This document shows positions 16,768 through 24,455 of a stretch of 64,000 nucleotides of DNA, in pieces. The notes under the pieces are model-generated. The model saw only the letters and a list, made by a program, of their open reading frames with translations. It had not been told where the DNA came from and made no database searches. Every line of letters starts with the position of its first letter. Positions within the stretch are counted from its first letter, which is position 1. Source of the stretch: Klebsiella huaxiensis (GTDB lineage Bacteria; Pseudomonadota; Gammaproteobacteria; Enterobacterales; Enterobacteriaceae); contig NZ_CP036175.1 of NCBI RefSeq assembly GCF_003261575.2, forward strand, positions 1 to 64,000, given 5' to 3'. Position numbers and translations under genes: made by a program.

Positions 16768-17994
16768 ATGAAACAAGTCACCTTTGCCCCCCGCCATCAT
16801 CAGCTTACCAATACCCGCACCTGGACGGCAGATAGCCAGTGGCTGGTTTTCGATGTCCGCCCGTCCGGGGCGTCATTTACCGGCGAAACTATTGAACGCG
16901 TCAATGTTGAAAGCAGCGACGTTGAAGTGATCTATCGTGCGACAAACGGCGCGCACGTTGGCGTGGTGACCGTTCATCCATCGGTAGATAAATATGTCTT
17001 TATCCACGGCCCGGAAAACCCGGATGAACACTGGCATTACGATTTCTACCATCGTTGCGGCGTAGTGACTTATCAGGGAGAAACGCACAATCTTGATGCG
17101 ATGGATATCACCGCGCCGTATACGCCAGGGGCACTGCGCGGCGGCAGCCATGTGCATGTCTTCAGCCCAAACGGCGAGCTGGTCAGCTTTACCTATAACG
17201 ACCATGTGCTGCGTGAGCGCGATCCATTACTCGACCTGCGTAACGTTGGCGTGGCGGTGCCCTATGGCCCGGTAATTCCAGGTGGACAGCATCCACGTGA
17301 GTATAGCGGCAGCCACTGGTGCGTACTGGTCAGCCGGACAACATCGACGCCTACCCCGGGTAGCGACGACATCAACCGGGCCTACGAAGAGGGCTGGGTC
17401 GGCAACCAGGCGCTGGCGTTTATCGGCGATACGCTATCGGTAAATGGCGATAAAGTACCGGAGCTTTTTATTGTTGATCTGCCTAAGACCGAACAGGGCT
17501 GGAAGCAGTCGGGTGATGCGCCGCTGGCAGGGACTGAAACGACGATGCCCGCGCCTCCGGCTGGCGTTGTTCAGCATCGCTTAACGTTTACTCATGAGCG
17601 TCGTTACCCTGGGCTTGCGAATACGCCGCGCCACTGGGTGCGGGCCAACCCGCAGGCCACGGAGATTGCTTTTCTGATGCGTGATGATACCGGCGTCGTT
17701 CAGCTATGGCTTATTTCGCCACAAGGCGGCGAACCGCGGCAGCTAACCCACAATAGCGCAGATATTCAATCGGCGTTTAACTGGCATCCATCAGGAAAAT
17801 GGCTGGGCTTTGTTCTGGAAAATCGCATTGCGCTTTGCAATGCGCAGAGCGGGGAAATCACCTTCTTGACCGACGCGCATGAAAATCCGCCATCGGGCGA
17901 TGCGATCGTCTTTTCGCCAGACGGCAAACAGCTTGCCTGGATGGAGGAAGTGGACGGTTACCGCCAGCTATGGGTAACCGCAACAGCGCGTTGA
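16768..17994 (+). CDS. yidR: Conserved beta-propeller protein YidR (DUF3748)
   Basis: 408 residues, very similar to E. coli YidR (415) from MKQVTFAPRHH onward. Repeats of the TolB/WD40-like type are visible near the C-terminus (GEPRQLTHNSADIQSAFNWH, SPDGKQLAWMEE), which suggests a beta-propeller. No signal peptide is seen. The function is unknown; the position next to dgo is conserved in enterics. It ends one base before the convergent yidQ stop. Confidence 0.93.
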   Translation: MKQVTFAPRHHQLTNTRTWTADSQWLVFDVRPSGASFTGETIERVNVESSDVEVIYRATNGAHVGVVTVHPSVDKYVFIHGPENPDEHWHYDFYHRCGVVTYQGETHNLDAMDITAPYTPGALRGGSHVHVFSPNGELVSFTYNDHVLRERDPLLDLRNVGVAVPYGPVIPGGQHPREYSGSHWCVLVSRTTSTPTPGSDDINRAYEEGWVGNQALAFIGDTLSVNGDKVPELFIVDLPKTEQGWKQSGDAPLAGTETTMPAPPAGVVQHRLTFTHERRYPGLANTPRHWVRANPQATEIAFLMRDDTGVVQLWLISPQGGEPRQLTHNSADIQSAFNWHPSGKWLGFVLENRIALCNAQSGEITFLTDAHENPPSGDAIVFSPDGKQLAWMEEVDGYRQLWVTATAR

Positions 17995-17995
17995 A

Positions 17996-18325
17996 TTACG
18001 GGTTAGGCATCCGCGCTGGCGGGATCACCGAATTGGTCGCCAGCGTCTCTTTTTCGCTCTTTTCTACGCGCGATTTGACCGAGCTATCGGTACGGAACAT
18101 ATCCCACGGCAGCAGCAGCGTATCCATCACGGCAGTCAGCGGCATATCCAGGGCCACGAGGGATTTAGTTCCCCAGTTAGCGTCGCTGTCCCCAAGCATT
18201 TGCGCGCTGGCGCGCGTTCCCGGATAGGTTCCTTCTTTACCGCCGGTATGTGACATCACGCTGGAGCAACCGCCCAAACTTATCATCCCGCTGAACAGGA
18301 CCAGCTTTAACAGACCGTTTTTCAT
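17996..18325 (-). CDS. yidQ: Outer-membrane lipoprotein YidQ (DUF1375)
   Basis: 109 residues with a lipoprotein signal: basic start MKNGLLKL, hydrophobic core and lipobox SLGGC. The rest (SSVMSHTGGKEGTYPGTRAS, DMPLTAVMDTLLLPWD) matches E. coli YidQ (110). The ATG at 18325 is chosen over a longer in-frame start at 18397 because of the Shine-Dalgarno ggaag and the correct signal peptide. Convergent with yidR. Function unknown. Confidence 0.92.
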   Translation of the reverse strand: MKNGLLKLVLFSGMISLGGCSSVMSHTGGKEGTYPGTRASAQMLGDSDANWGTKSLVALDMPLTAVMDTLLLPWDMFRTDSSVKSRVEKSEKETLATNSVIPPARMPNP

Positions 18326-18510
18326 TATTCTTCCGTCATCGTTACGGGCGTTGATAGAACCTTCTACGTACATATCGGTTATATCGGGCCATTCCATGGA
18401 TGCATAGTGCCATTGCGCTGCACTGTGGCAGGCGTCGCACTTTGCCTTTTGTGCTGTGACTCCAGTCTAAGCAATAGACCACAAACTGCAAAAAAAATTG
18501 CCTTGTTGGC

Positions 18511-18540
18511 CTTGAAAACACCATGGATATACCCATTTTA
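18511..18540 (+). promoter_or_regulatory. Sigma-32 heat-shock promoter of ibpAB
   Basis: CTTGAAA at 18511-18517 and CCCATTT at 18532-18538, 14 bases apart, is a near-consensus RpoH promoter. It lies about 110 bases upstream of ibpA, leaving room for the leader thermometer. Confidence 0.9.
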
Positions 18541-18645
18541 GGAATGTGACCCGTAGAGAATACGCCGAATGGGTATTCTGGGTAATAACGACCTGTCCAT
18601 GATGGAAGGTCAGATAATTCTCGCTGATTTCAGGAGCTATGTATT
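18541..18645 (+). ncRNA. ibpA 5'UTR ROSE-like RNA thermometer
   Basis: The leader contains nested hairpins (for example gaatacgc..gggtattc near 18558) and ends with the hallmark ROSE arrangement: TCGCT (18621-18625) opposite the Shine-Dalgarno AGGAG (18632-18636). In E. coli and Salmonella this pairing hides the ribosome site at low temperature and melts on heat shock. Confidence 0.8.
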
Positions 18646-19059
18646 ATGCGTAATTTCGATCTCTCCCCGTTGTATCGTTCTGCTATTGGTTTCGACCGCC
18701 TTTTCAATCTGTTAGAAAATAATCAAAGCCATAGTAATGGCGGCTACCCTCCGTACAACGTTGAATTAGTAGACGAGAACAACTACCGCATCGCGATTGC
18801 CGTTGCCGGTTTTGCTGAGAGCGAACTGGAAATTACCGCTCAGGATAATCTGCTGATCGTAAAAGGCGCCCACGCCGCTGAGCAGAAAGAACGTACTTAC
18901 CTGTATCAGGGTATCGCTGAACGCAATTTTGAGCGTAAATTCCAGCTCGCGGAAAATATCCATATTCGCGGCGCCAACCTGGTAAACGGTCTGCTGTATA
19001 TCGACCTGGAGCGAGTTATTCCTGAAGCGAATAAACCGCGCCGTATCGAAATCAACTAA
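18646..19059 (+). CDS. ibpA: Small heat shock protein IbpA
   Basis: ATP-independent holdase that coats aggregated proteins and hands them to DnaK/ClpB. 137 residues as in E. coli, with the alpha-crystallin domain about 35-125 (PPYNVELVDENNYRIAIAVAG) and C-terminal IEI anchor. It is transcribed from the sigma-32 promoter and controlled by the leader thermometer. ibpB follows after 118 bases. Confidence 0.98.
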   Translation: MRNFDLSPLYRSAIGFDRLFNLLENNQSHSNGGYPPYNVELVDENNYRIAIAVAGFAESELEITAQDNLLIVKGAHAAEQKERTYLYQGIAERNFERKFQLAENIHIRGANLVNGLLYIDLERVIPEANKPRRIEIN

Positions 19060-19065
19060 TTTCGT

Positions 19066-19177
19066 CGGGCCGCTAACGTGGCCCGGTATTAATGTAAAAA
19101 TCTGCCTGCCGTCAGGGGGCAAATGCGAATCCACAGGATTTGCAGATATCTACTCGCTTCTTAGAAGGAGAAATACA
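19066..19177 (+). ncRNA. ibpA-ibpB intergenic hairpin and ibpB thermometer
   Basis: A stem cgggcc / ggcccg (19066-19071, 19080-19085) follows the ibpA stop. The ibpB leader then has ctcgcttctt next to agaaggag (19153-19170), so the Shine-Dalgarno can pair with the preceding CUCGCUUCU. This matches the ROSE-like thermometer described for ibpB in E. coli. Confidence 0.65.
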
Positions 19178-19606
19178 ATGCGTAACTACGATTTATCCCC
19201 ACTGCTGCGTCAATGGATCGGTTTTGACAAACTGGCCAACGCCCTGCAAACCGCCGGTGAAAGCCAGAGCTTCCCACCCTATAACATTGAGAAAAGCGAC
19301 GATAACCACTATCGCATTACCCTTGCGCTGGCTGGTTTCCGTCAGGAAGATTTGGATATTCAGCTGGAAGGTACGCGTCTGACGGTAAAAGGCGCGCCAC
19401 AGCAGCCGGAAAAAGAGACCAAATGGCTGCATCAGGGGTTGGTGAGCCAGGCATTTAGCCTGAGCTTTACGCTCGCCGAAAATATGGAAGTCTCAGGGGC
19501 AACCTTTACCAATGGCCTGCTGCATATCGATTTGACCCGTAACGAGCCGGAACAGATAGCTCCGCAGCGTATCGCCATCAGCGATCGTCCCGTCTTGAAT
19601 AGCTAA
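19178..19606 (+). CDS. ibpB: Small heat shock protein IbpB
   Basis: Partner of IbpA on protein aggregates. 142 residues as in E. coli; alpha-crystallin domain about 35-120 (PPYNIEKSDDNHYRITLALAG), C-terminal IAI motif. It shares the MRNYDLSPLLRQWIGFDKL start with the family. Second gene of the heat-shock operon, closed by a strong terminator. Confidence 0.98.
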   Translation: MRNYDLSPLLRQWIGFDKLANALQTAGESQSFPPYNIEKSDDNHYRITLALAGFRQEDLDIQLEGTRLTVKGAPQQPEKETKWLHQGLVSQAFSLSFTLAENMEVSGATFTNGLLHIDLTRNEPEQIAPQRIAISDRPVLNS

Positions 19607-19622
19607 TTAAGTGAACATGTAT

Positions 19623-19648
19623 AAAGCCCCGATTTTCGGGGCTTTTTT
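19623..19648 (+). terminator. Rho-independent terminator of ibpAB
   Basis: Stem aagccccg / cggggctt with an A/T-rich loop and a run of six T. It lies about 17 bases after the ibpB stop. Confidence 0.93.
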
Positions 19649-19742
19649 GTGCGCGTATGCTCATAAAATGCCCTTGCTGCAACAGATGTTTCAGTTTAAA
19701 AAATAATCAGATTTTATAGGTTCACTGAAACAGTGATATGTA

Positions 19743-20017
19743 ATGAACGAACAGCAGCCATTCGAGGTGATAAAAAATAGAGATGAGGCGGTAAGGGAGT
19801 GAGTCCCCAGGAGCATAGATAACTATGTGACTGGGGTGAGCGAGCGTAGCCAACACGTAAGCAACTGGCTAATCAAACCCATTATGAAGTTGGGCAAAAA
19901 GTGCGTCAGACGATTAAAGATCTTGGCGGCACGATGCCGGAAGCGCTTCCTTTTCCGGAGAAAAGCATTCAGCAGCTAAAAATCGCCGCGAAAAAGAAAG
20001 ATGCTCCTGAGTCGTAA
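19743..20017 (+). pseudogene. dinD: dinD remnant interrupted by an ERIC core
   Basis: The first codons read MNEQQPFEVIKN, matching the start of SOS protein DinD (MNEHHQPFEEIK in E. coli). After about 15 codons the sequence becomes ERIC core, giving a stop at 19800-19802. From 19868 the DinD C-terminus resumes and runs to a normal stop at 20015-20017: ANQTHYEVGQKVRQTIKDLG, then GTMPEALPFPEKSIQQL. DinD is about 274 residues, so roughly 210 internal codons are lost. No CTG-N10-CAG LexA box is seen just upstream. The gene cannot be functional. Confidence 0.88.
19787..19866 (+). repeat. Truncated ERIC element inside dinD remnant
   Basis: About 80 bases match the interior of the full ERIC at 57971-58097, including gagtccccaggagcatagat and aactatgtgactggggtgag. 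Both terminal parts (tatacccaaaataattcgag and gaagtatgacgggtata) are missing, so only the central part survives between the two dinD ends. Confidence 0.9.
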
Positions 20018-20115
20018 GCCTGATCCCGTGATTATTGTGCGCCAGGCGGCATACAGTCTATTGAGAGCCAGTCATAATCCTCTTTGTTCATAATGTTATT
20101 CACAGGGAAGAGACG

Positions 20116-21777
20116 ATGAGTGATATAGCATTGACCGTTAGCGTCCTGGCGCTGGTTGCGGTAGTTGGATTGTGGATCGGCAATGTAAAAGTGCGCGGTG
20201 TCGGCTTTGGTATCGGAGGCGTGCTGTTTGGCGGAATCATCGTCGGCCACTTCGTGGACCAGGCGGGCATCACGCTCAGTAGCCCAATGCTGCACTTTAT
20301 TCAGGAATTTGGCCTGATTCTCTTCGTGTATACCATCGGTATTCAGGTGGGGCCGGGCTTCTTCGCCTCGCTGCGCGTTTCCGGCCTGCGGCTTAATCTC
20401 TTCGCCATTCTTATCGTGATCCTTGGCGGTTTGGTCACCGCAGTCCTGCATAAACTGTTCGATATCCCTCTTCCGGTGGTGCTCGGCATCTTCTCCGGGG
20501 CCGTCACCAACACGCCAGCACTGGGTGCCGGGCAGCAGATCCTGCGCGACCTTGGCGTGCCGTTTGATACCGTCGACCAGATGGGGATGAGCTATGCCAT
20601 GGCCTATCCGTTCGGCATTTGCGGCATTCTGCTGACGATGTGGCTGGTTCGGCTGTTTTTCCGCATTAACGTCGAAAAAGAGGCCCAGCAGTTTGATGAG
20701 AATAGCGGCAATGGTCACGCTCATCTCCAGACTCTCAACGTGCGGGTCGAAAACCCGAACCTGAATAATATGGCGATTCAGGATGTCCCGATGCTTAACA
20801 GCGATAAGCTGATTTGCTCGCGCCTCAAGCGTGAGGAAATGCTGATGGTGCCTGCGCCGAATACCCTGATTCAGCTTGGCGACCTGCTGCATCTGGTTGG
20901 GCGGCCAGAGGATTTACATAACGCCCAACTGGTGATTGGTAAGGAGGTTGCCACCTCGCTCTCCACTCGCGGTACTGACCTGAAAGTTGAGCGTGTGGTG
21001 GTCACCAACGAGAAGGTATTGGGTAAAAGAATCCGCGATCTGCACTTTAAACAACGCTATGACGTGGTTATCTCGCGCCTCAATCGTGCTGGGGTTGAGC
21101 TGGTCGCCAGCAGCCATGCCAGCCTGCAGTTTGGTGATATCCTGAATCTTGTGGGCCGTCCGGAGGCGATTGATGCGGTTGCTGCCGAACTTGGCAACGC
21201 CCAGCAAAAACTCCAGCAGGTGCAGATGCTGCCGGTGTTTATCGGCATTGGTCTGGGCGTTCTACTAGGCTCTATTCCGCTGTTTATTCCTGGGTTCCCG
21301 GCGGCGCTGAAGTTGGGTCTGGCCGGAGGGCCGCTAATTATGGCGCTGATTCTCGGGCGTATCGGCAGCATCGGTAAGCTGTACTGGTTTATGCCGCCCA
21401 GCGCCAACCTCGCGCTGCGCGAACTGGGCATTGTGCTGTTCCTGGCGGTGGTTGGGCTGAAATCCGGCGGCGACTTTGTGGCGACGCTGATTGAAGGTGA
21501 CGGCATGAGCTGGATTGCCTACGGCATCTTTATCACCGGCATACCGCTGTTAGCTGTAGGGATTTTGGCACGTATGTTCGCGAAGATGAACTACCTGACC
21601 CTGTGTGGCATGCTGGCCGGTTCAATGACCGACCCTCCAGCACTGGCTTTTGCCAACAACTTGCACGCCACCAGCGGTGCGGCGGCGCTCTCCTACGCCA
21701 CCGTTTATCCGCTGGTCATGTTCTTACGCATTATTACCCCGCAGCTACTGGCGGTGCTGTTCTGGGGAATGGGTTAA
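20116..21777 (+). CDS. yidE: Putative transporter YidE (AspT/AAE family)
   Basis: 553 residues, same length as E. coli YidE. About five N-terminal and five C-terminal membrane segments surround two soluble TrkA-C/RCK-C domains (about 190-370; RGTDLKVERVVVTNEKVLGK). Both membrane halves have the AAE motif GAVTNTPALG / GSMTDPPALAF. Related AspT exchanges aspartate and alanine; the YidE substrate is unknown. The 3' end overlaps the convergent yidP by 33 bases. Confidence 0.95.
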   Translation: MSDIALTVSVLALVAVVGLWIGNVKVRGVGFGIGGVLFGGIIVGHFVDQAGITLSSPMLHFIQEFGLILFVYTIGIQVGPGFFASLRVSGLRLNLFAILIVILGGLVTAVLHKLFDIPLPVVLGIFSGAVTNTPALGAGQQILRDLGVPFDTVDQMGMSYAMAYPFGICGILLTMWLVRLFFRINVEKEAQQFDENSGNGHAHLQTLNVRVENPNLNNMAIQDVPMLNSDKLICSRLKREEMLMVPAPNTLIQLGDLLHLVGRPEDLHNAQLVIGKEVATSLSTRGTDLKVERVVVTNEKVLGKRIRDLHFKQRYDVVISRLNRAGVELVASSHASLQFGDILNLVGRPEAIDAVAAELGNAQQKLQQVQMLPVFIGIGLGVLLGSIPLFIPGFPAALKLGLAGGPLIMALILGRIGSIGKLYWFMPPSANLALRELGIVLFLAVVGLKSGGDFVATLIEGDGMSWIAYGIFITGIPLLAVGILARMFAKMNYLTLCGMLAGSMTDPPALAFANNLHATSGAAALSYATVYPLVMFLRIITPQLLAVLFWGMG

Positions 21778-22491
21778 CGGATTTTCCGCGTGGACGCGCC
21801 GCAGATGGTAGTCCACCTGATACACACTGGCGTTACGAAACATCACCGAGTAGTTTAGAAACTCGCCGCTGTCGCTGTAGGAAAGGGAGGTAATGCGCAG
21901 CAGCGGCGTCTGTTCTGGTACGTTCATCGACTGCGCCAGCTGCTTGTCCGCAAGCACTGGCGACAGCGTTTCATAGTTACCGCTGATGGTTATCCCACAC
22001 TCCTTCTCGATATAATCGAACTTCGACCCCTCCAGATGCACCAACGACAGATTACGAAACAGCTTCACCGGCATATAGCTGTCTTCCAGCATTAGCGGCT
22101 TGCCATCGACATAGCGCACCCGGCGCGAGAAGTAGATCCGTTCATCAATTTGTATTCGCAGCAGGCTGGCGATAGCCGGAGGCGCGGGCATCACCTCGAA
22201 AACCAATACCCGGCTCACTACCTCCTTACCATGCTTGCGTAGCACCTCGGCCAGCCCGGTCAGATTGGTGGTTTCATGATGTAAGTCTTTGCGGGCGACA
22301 TAGGTACCGGAACCGTGCCGACGCACAACCAGCCCCCAGGTGACCAGCAGATCGATGGCTTTACGGATGGTCATGCGTGCGACGCCGAACTCTTCAGCCA
22401 GCTTTTTTTCGCCCGGAAGCGGGCTACCGATATCGAAATCGGAGGAATTCAGCCGCAGACGCAATCTGTCGGCGATGGATTTGTAGATCAC
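21745..22491 (-). CDS. yidP: GntR/HutC-family regulator YidP, likely regulator of aglAB
   Basis: 248 residues with an N-terminal GntR winged helix (LPGEKKLAEEFGVARMTIRK) and a C-terminal UTRA ligand domain. The GTG at 22491 reproduces the E. coli start MIYKSIADRLR and has the Shine-Dalgarno agagg; another GTG at 22509 would add six residues. In E. coli yidP precedes glvCB; here it is divergent from aglAB, and a 28-base palindrome lies between, so it is the probable alpha-glucoside repressor. The tail overlaps yidE. Confidence 0.9.
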   Translation of the reverse strand: MIYKSIADRLRLRLNSSDFDIGSPLPGEKKLAEEFGVARMTIRKAIDLLVTWGLVVRRHGSGTYVARKDLHHETTNLTGLAEVLRKHGKEVVSRVLVFEVMPAPPAIASLLRIQIDERIYFSRRVRYVDGKPLMLEDSYMPVKLFRNLSLVHLEGSKFDYIEKECGITISGNYETLSPVLADKQLAQSMNVPEQTPLLRITSLSYSDSGEFLNYSVMFRNASVYQVDYHLRRVHAENPLTHSPEQHRQ

Positions 22492-22612
22492 CAGTAGACC
22501 TCTATTCACTATGTTGAAAGCGATGCCGAATGGACGATTTCCTATAAAAATTAAATTAATACAGAAAGATAAAAACTATTCGTCATGATGATTTCATAAG
22601 CTGAATTCATCA

Positions 22613-22640
22613 TGTCTATTTTTTTATAAAAAAGTAGACA
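22613..22640. promoter_or_regulatory. Near-perfect palindrome, candidate YidP operator
   Basis: tgtcta (22613-22618) and tagaca (22635-22640) flank a T-run/A-run centre so that all but one symmetric base pair match over 28 bases. It lies midway between yidP and aglA. GntR/HutC repressors commonly bind TGTCTA/TAGACA-type repeats. It could instead act as a stem with a T-run, so the operator role is inference. Confidence 0.5.
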
Positions 22641-22742
22641 ACATTGACGCAATTAAAACCATGAAAGCGATCACGAATCGCAACGGCGCTGCATGTTGCC
22701 GCTCGGGCAAATTTCTATCCTCGTTTCAGGCCAGTACAAATA

Positions 22743-22788
22743 GTTACCCAGAATAATTCACCGCTGTACGTGGAGTATGACGGGTATG
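22743..22788 (+). repeat. ERIC element reduced to its two ends
   Basis: tacccagaataattca resembles the ERIC left end (tacccaaaataattcg), and tggagtatgacgggtatg, 10 bases later, resembles the right end (tgaagtatgacgggtata). The whole core is missing. It lies in the aglA leader, 45 bases before the start codon. Confidence 0.6.
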
Positions 22789-22832
22789 AATAAGGCCACT
22801 CACCCTACGAGTTGTTACATGAGGATTTTCAA

Positions 22833-24455
22833 ATGCTCAGTCAAATACAACGCTTTGGCGGCGCCATGTTTACCCCGGTTTTGCTCTTTCCTTTCGCCGG
22901 GATCGTGGTGGGTATCGCCATTATGCTGCGTAACCCGATGTTCGTCGGCGAAGCGCTCACCGCACCCGATAGTTTATTTGCTCAGATCGTTCACATCATT
23001 GAAGAGGGCGGCTGGACTGTCTTTCGTAATATGCCGCTGATTTTTGCTGTCGGTCTGCCAATCGGCCTGGCGAAACAGGCTCAGGGCCGGGCCTGTCTGG
23101 CGGTACTGGTGAGTTTTCTCACCTGGAACTATTTCATCAACGCCATGGGGATGACCTGGGGCCACTTCTTCGGCGTCGACTTTTCCGTTGAACCGACCGC
23201 AGGCAGCGGCCTGACGATGATGGCCGGGATTAAAACGCTCGATACCAGCATTATCGGCGCGATCGTTATTTCCGGGCTGGTGACCGCCCTGCATAACCGC
23301 TATTTCGATAAACCGCTGCCGGTTTTTCTCGGCATCTTTCAGGGCTCCTCGTTTGTGGTGATTGTCGCGTTCCTGGCAATGATCCCTTGCGCCTGGCTCA
23401 CTCTGCTCGGCTGGCCAAAAGTGCAGATGGGCATTGAATCGCTGCAGGCCTTCTTACGCTCTGCCGGGGCGCTGGGCGTCTGGGTATATATCTTCCTCGA
23501 ACGCATCCTGATCCCGACCGGTCTACACCACTTCGTCTACGGACCATTTATCTTCGGTCCGGCGGTAGTGGAGGGTGGCATTCAGGTCTACTGGGCGCAG
23601 CATTTACAGGAATTCAGCCAGAGCACCGAGGCACTGAAAACCCTGTTCCCGGAAGGCGGATTTGCGCTGCACGGTAACTCGAAGGTCTTTGGTTCGGTGG
23701 GCATTGCGCTGGCGCTTTACTTTACCGCCGCGCCGGAAAACCGCGTCAAAGTCGCCGGGCTGCTAATTCCTGCCACTTTGACCGCCATGCTGGTGGGGAT
23801 AACCGAACCCCTGGAATTCACCTTCCTGTTCATCTCGCCGCTGCTGTTTGCCGTCCACGCTGTACTGGCGGCCACCATGGCGACGGTGATGTATATCTGC
23901 GGCGTGGTGGGCAACTTTGGCGGCGGCCTGCTTGACCAGTTCCTGCCGCAAAACTGGATCCCGATGTTCCACAACCACGCGTCGATGATGTTTATCCAGA
24001 TAGGCGTTGGCGTGTGCTTCACCGCGCTCTATTTCGTCATTTTCCGTGCGCTGATTCTGCGCCTGAACCTGAAAACGCCGGGCCGTGAAGACAGTGAAAT
24101 CAAGCTCTACAGCAAAGCCGATTACCAGGCCGCTCGCGGTAAAACCAGCGCCGCAGGGGCGACGGATACCAAACTGGGCCAGGCCGCAGGCTTCCTGCAG
24201 GCGCTGGGCGGGGCGGGCAATATCGAGAGTATTAATAACTGCGCCACCCGGCTGCGCATTGCGCTGGTTGATATGGCGAAAACACAAAGTGATGACGTGT
24301 TTAAAGCGCTGGGCGCCCACGGCGTTGTGCGCCGCGGCAACGGGATTCAGGTCATTGTCGGCCTGCACGTTCCCCAGGTCCGCGACCAGCTTGAAACCCT
24401 GATGAAAGATTCTCTACAGACCGAACAAACCACCATGACGGAGGCAGTATCATGA
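22833..24455 (+). CDS. aglA: Alpha-glucoside PTS permease EIICB (AglA/GlvC type)
   Basis: Imports and phosphorylates alpha-glucosides (maltose, sucrose isomers). 540 residues, the length of Klebsiella AglA. EIIC membrane domain about 1-410 (FQGSSFVVIVAFLAMIP, GITEPLEFTFLFISP), linker LKTPGREDSEIKLYSK, EIIB with phosphocysteine in NNCATRLRIAL. No EIIA domain, so it relies on the glucose EIIA (Crr). The start at 22833 has the Shine-Dalgarno gagg. aglB overlaps by 4 bases. Confidence 0.93.
   Translation: MLSQIQRFGGAMFTPVLLFPFAGIVVGIAIMLRNPMFVGEALTAPDSLFAQIVHIIEEGGWTVFRNMPLIFAVGLPIGLAKQAQGRACLAVLVSFLTWNYFINAMGMTWGHFFGVDFSVEPTAGSGLTMMAGIKTLDTSIIGAIVISGLVTALHNRYFDKPLPVFLGIFQGSSFVVIVAFLAMIPCAWLTLLGWPKVQMGIESLQAFLRSAGALGVWVYIFLERILIPTGLHHFVYGPFIFGPAVVEGGIQVYWAQHLQEFSQSTEALKTLFPEGGFALHGNSKVFGSVGIALALYFTAAPENRVKVAGLLIPATLTAMLVGITEPLEFTFLFISPLLFAVHAVLAATMATVMYICGVVGNFGGGLLDQFLPQNWIPMFHNHASMMFIQIGVGVCFTALYFVIFRALILRLNLKTPGREDSEIKLYSKADYQAARGKTSAAGATDTKLGQAAGFLQALGGAGNIESINNCATRLRIALVDMAKTQSDDVFKALGAHGVVRRGNGIQVIVGLHVPQVRDQLETLMKDSLQTEQTTMTEAVS

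Noticed and set aside
19680..19742. LexA (SOS) box upstream of the dinD remnant
   Set aside because: dinD is LexA-controlled in E. coli, but I found no CTG-N10-CAG here; cactgaaacagtg has the wrong spacing.
20032..20892. 286-codon minus-strand ORF opposite yidE
   Set aside because: His/Gln/Asn-rich composition typical of antisense to a membrane protein; yidE on the plus strand is clearly real.
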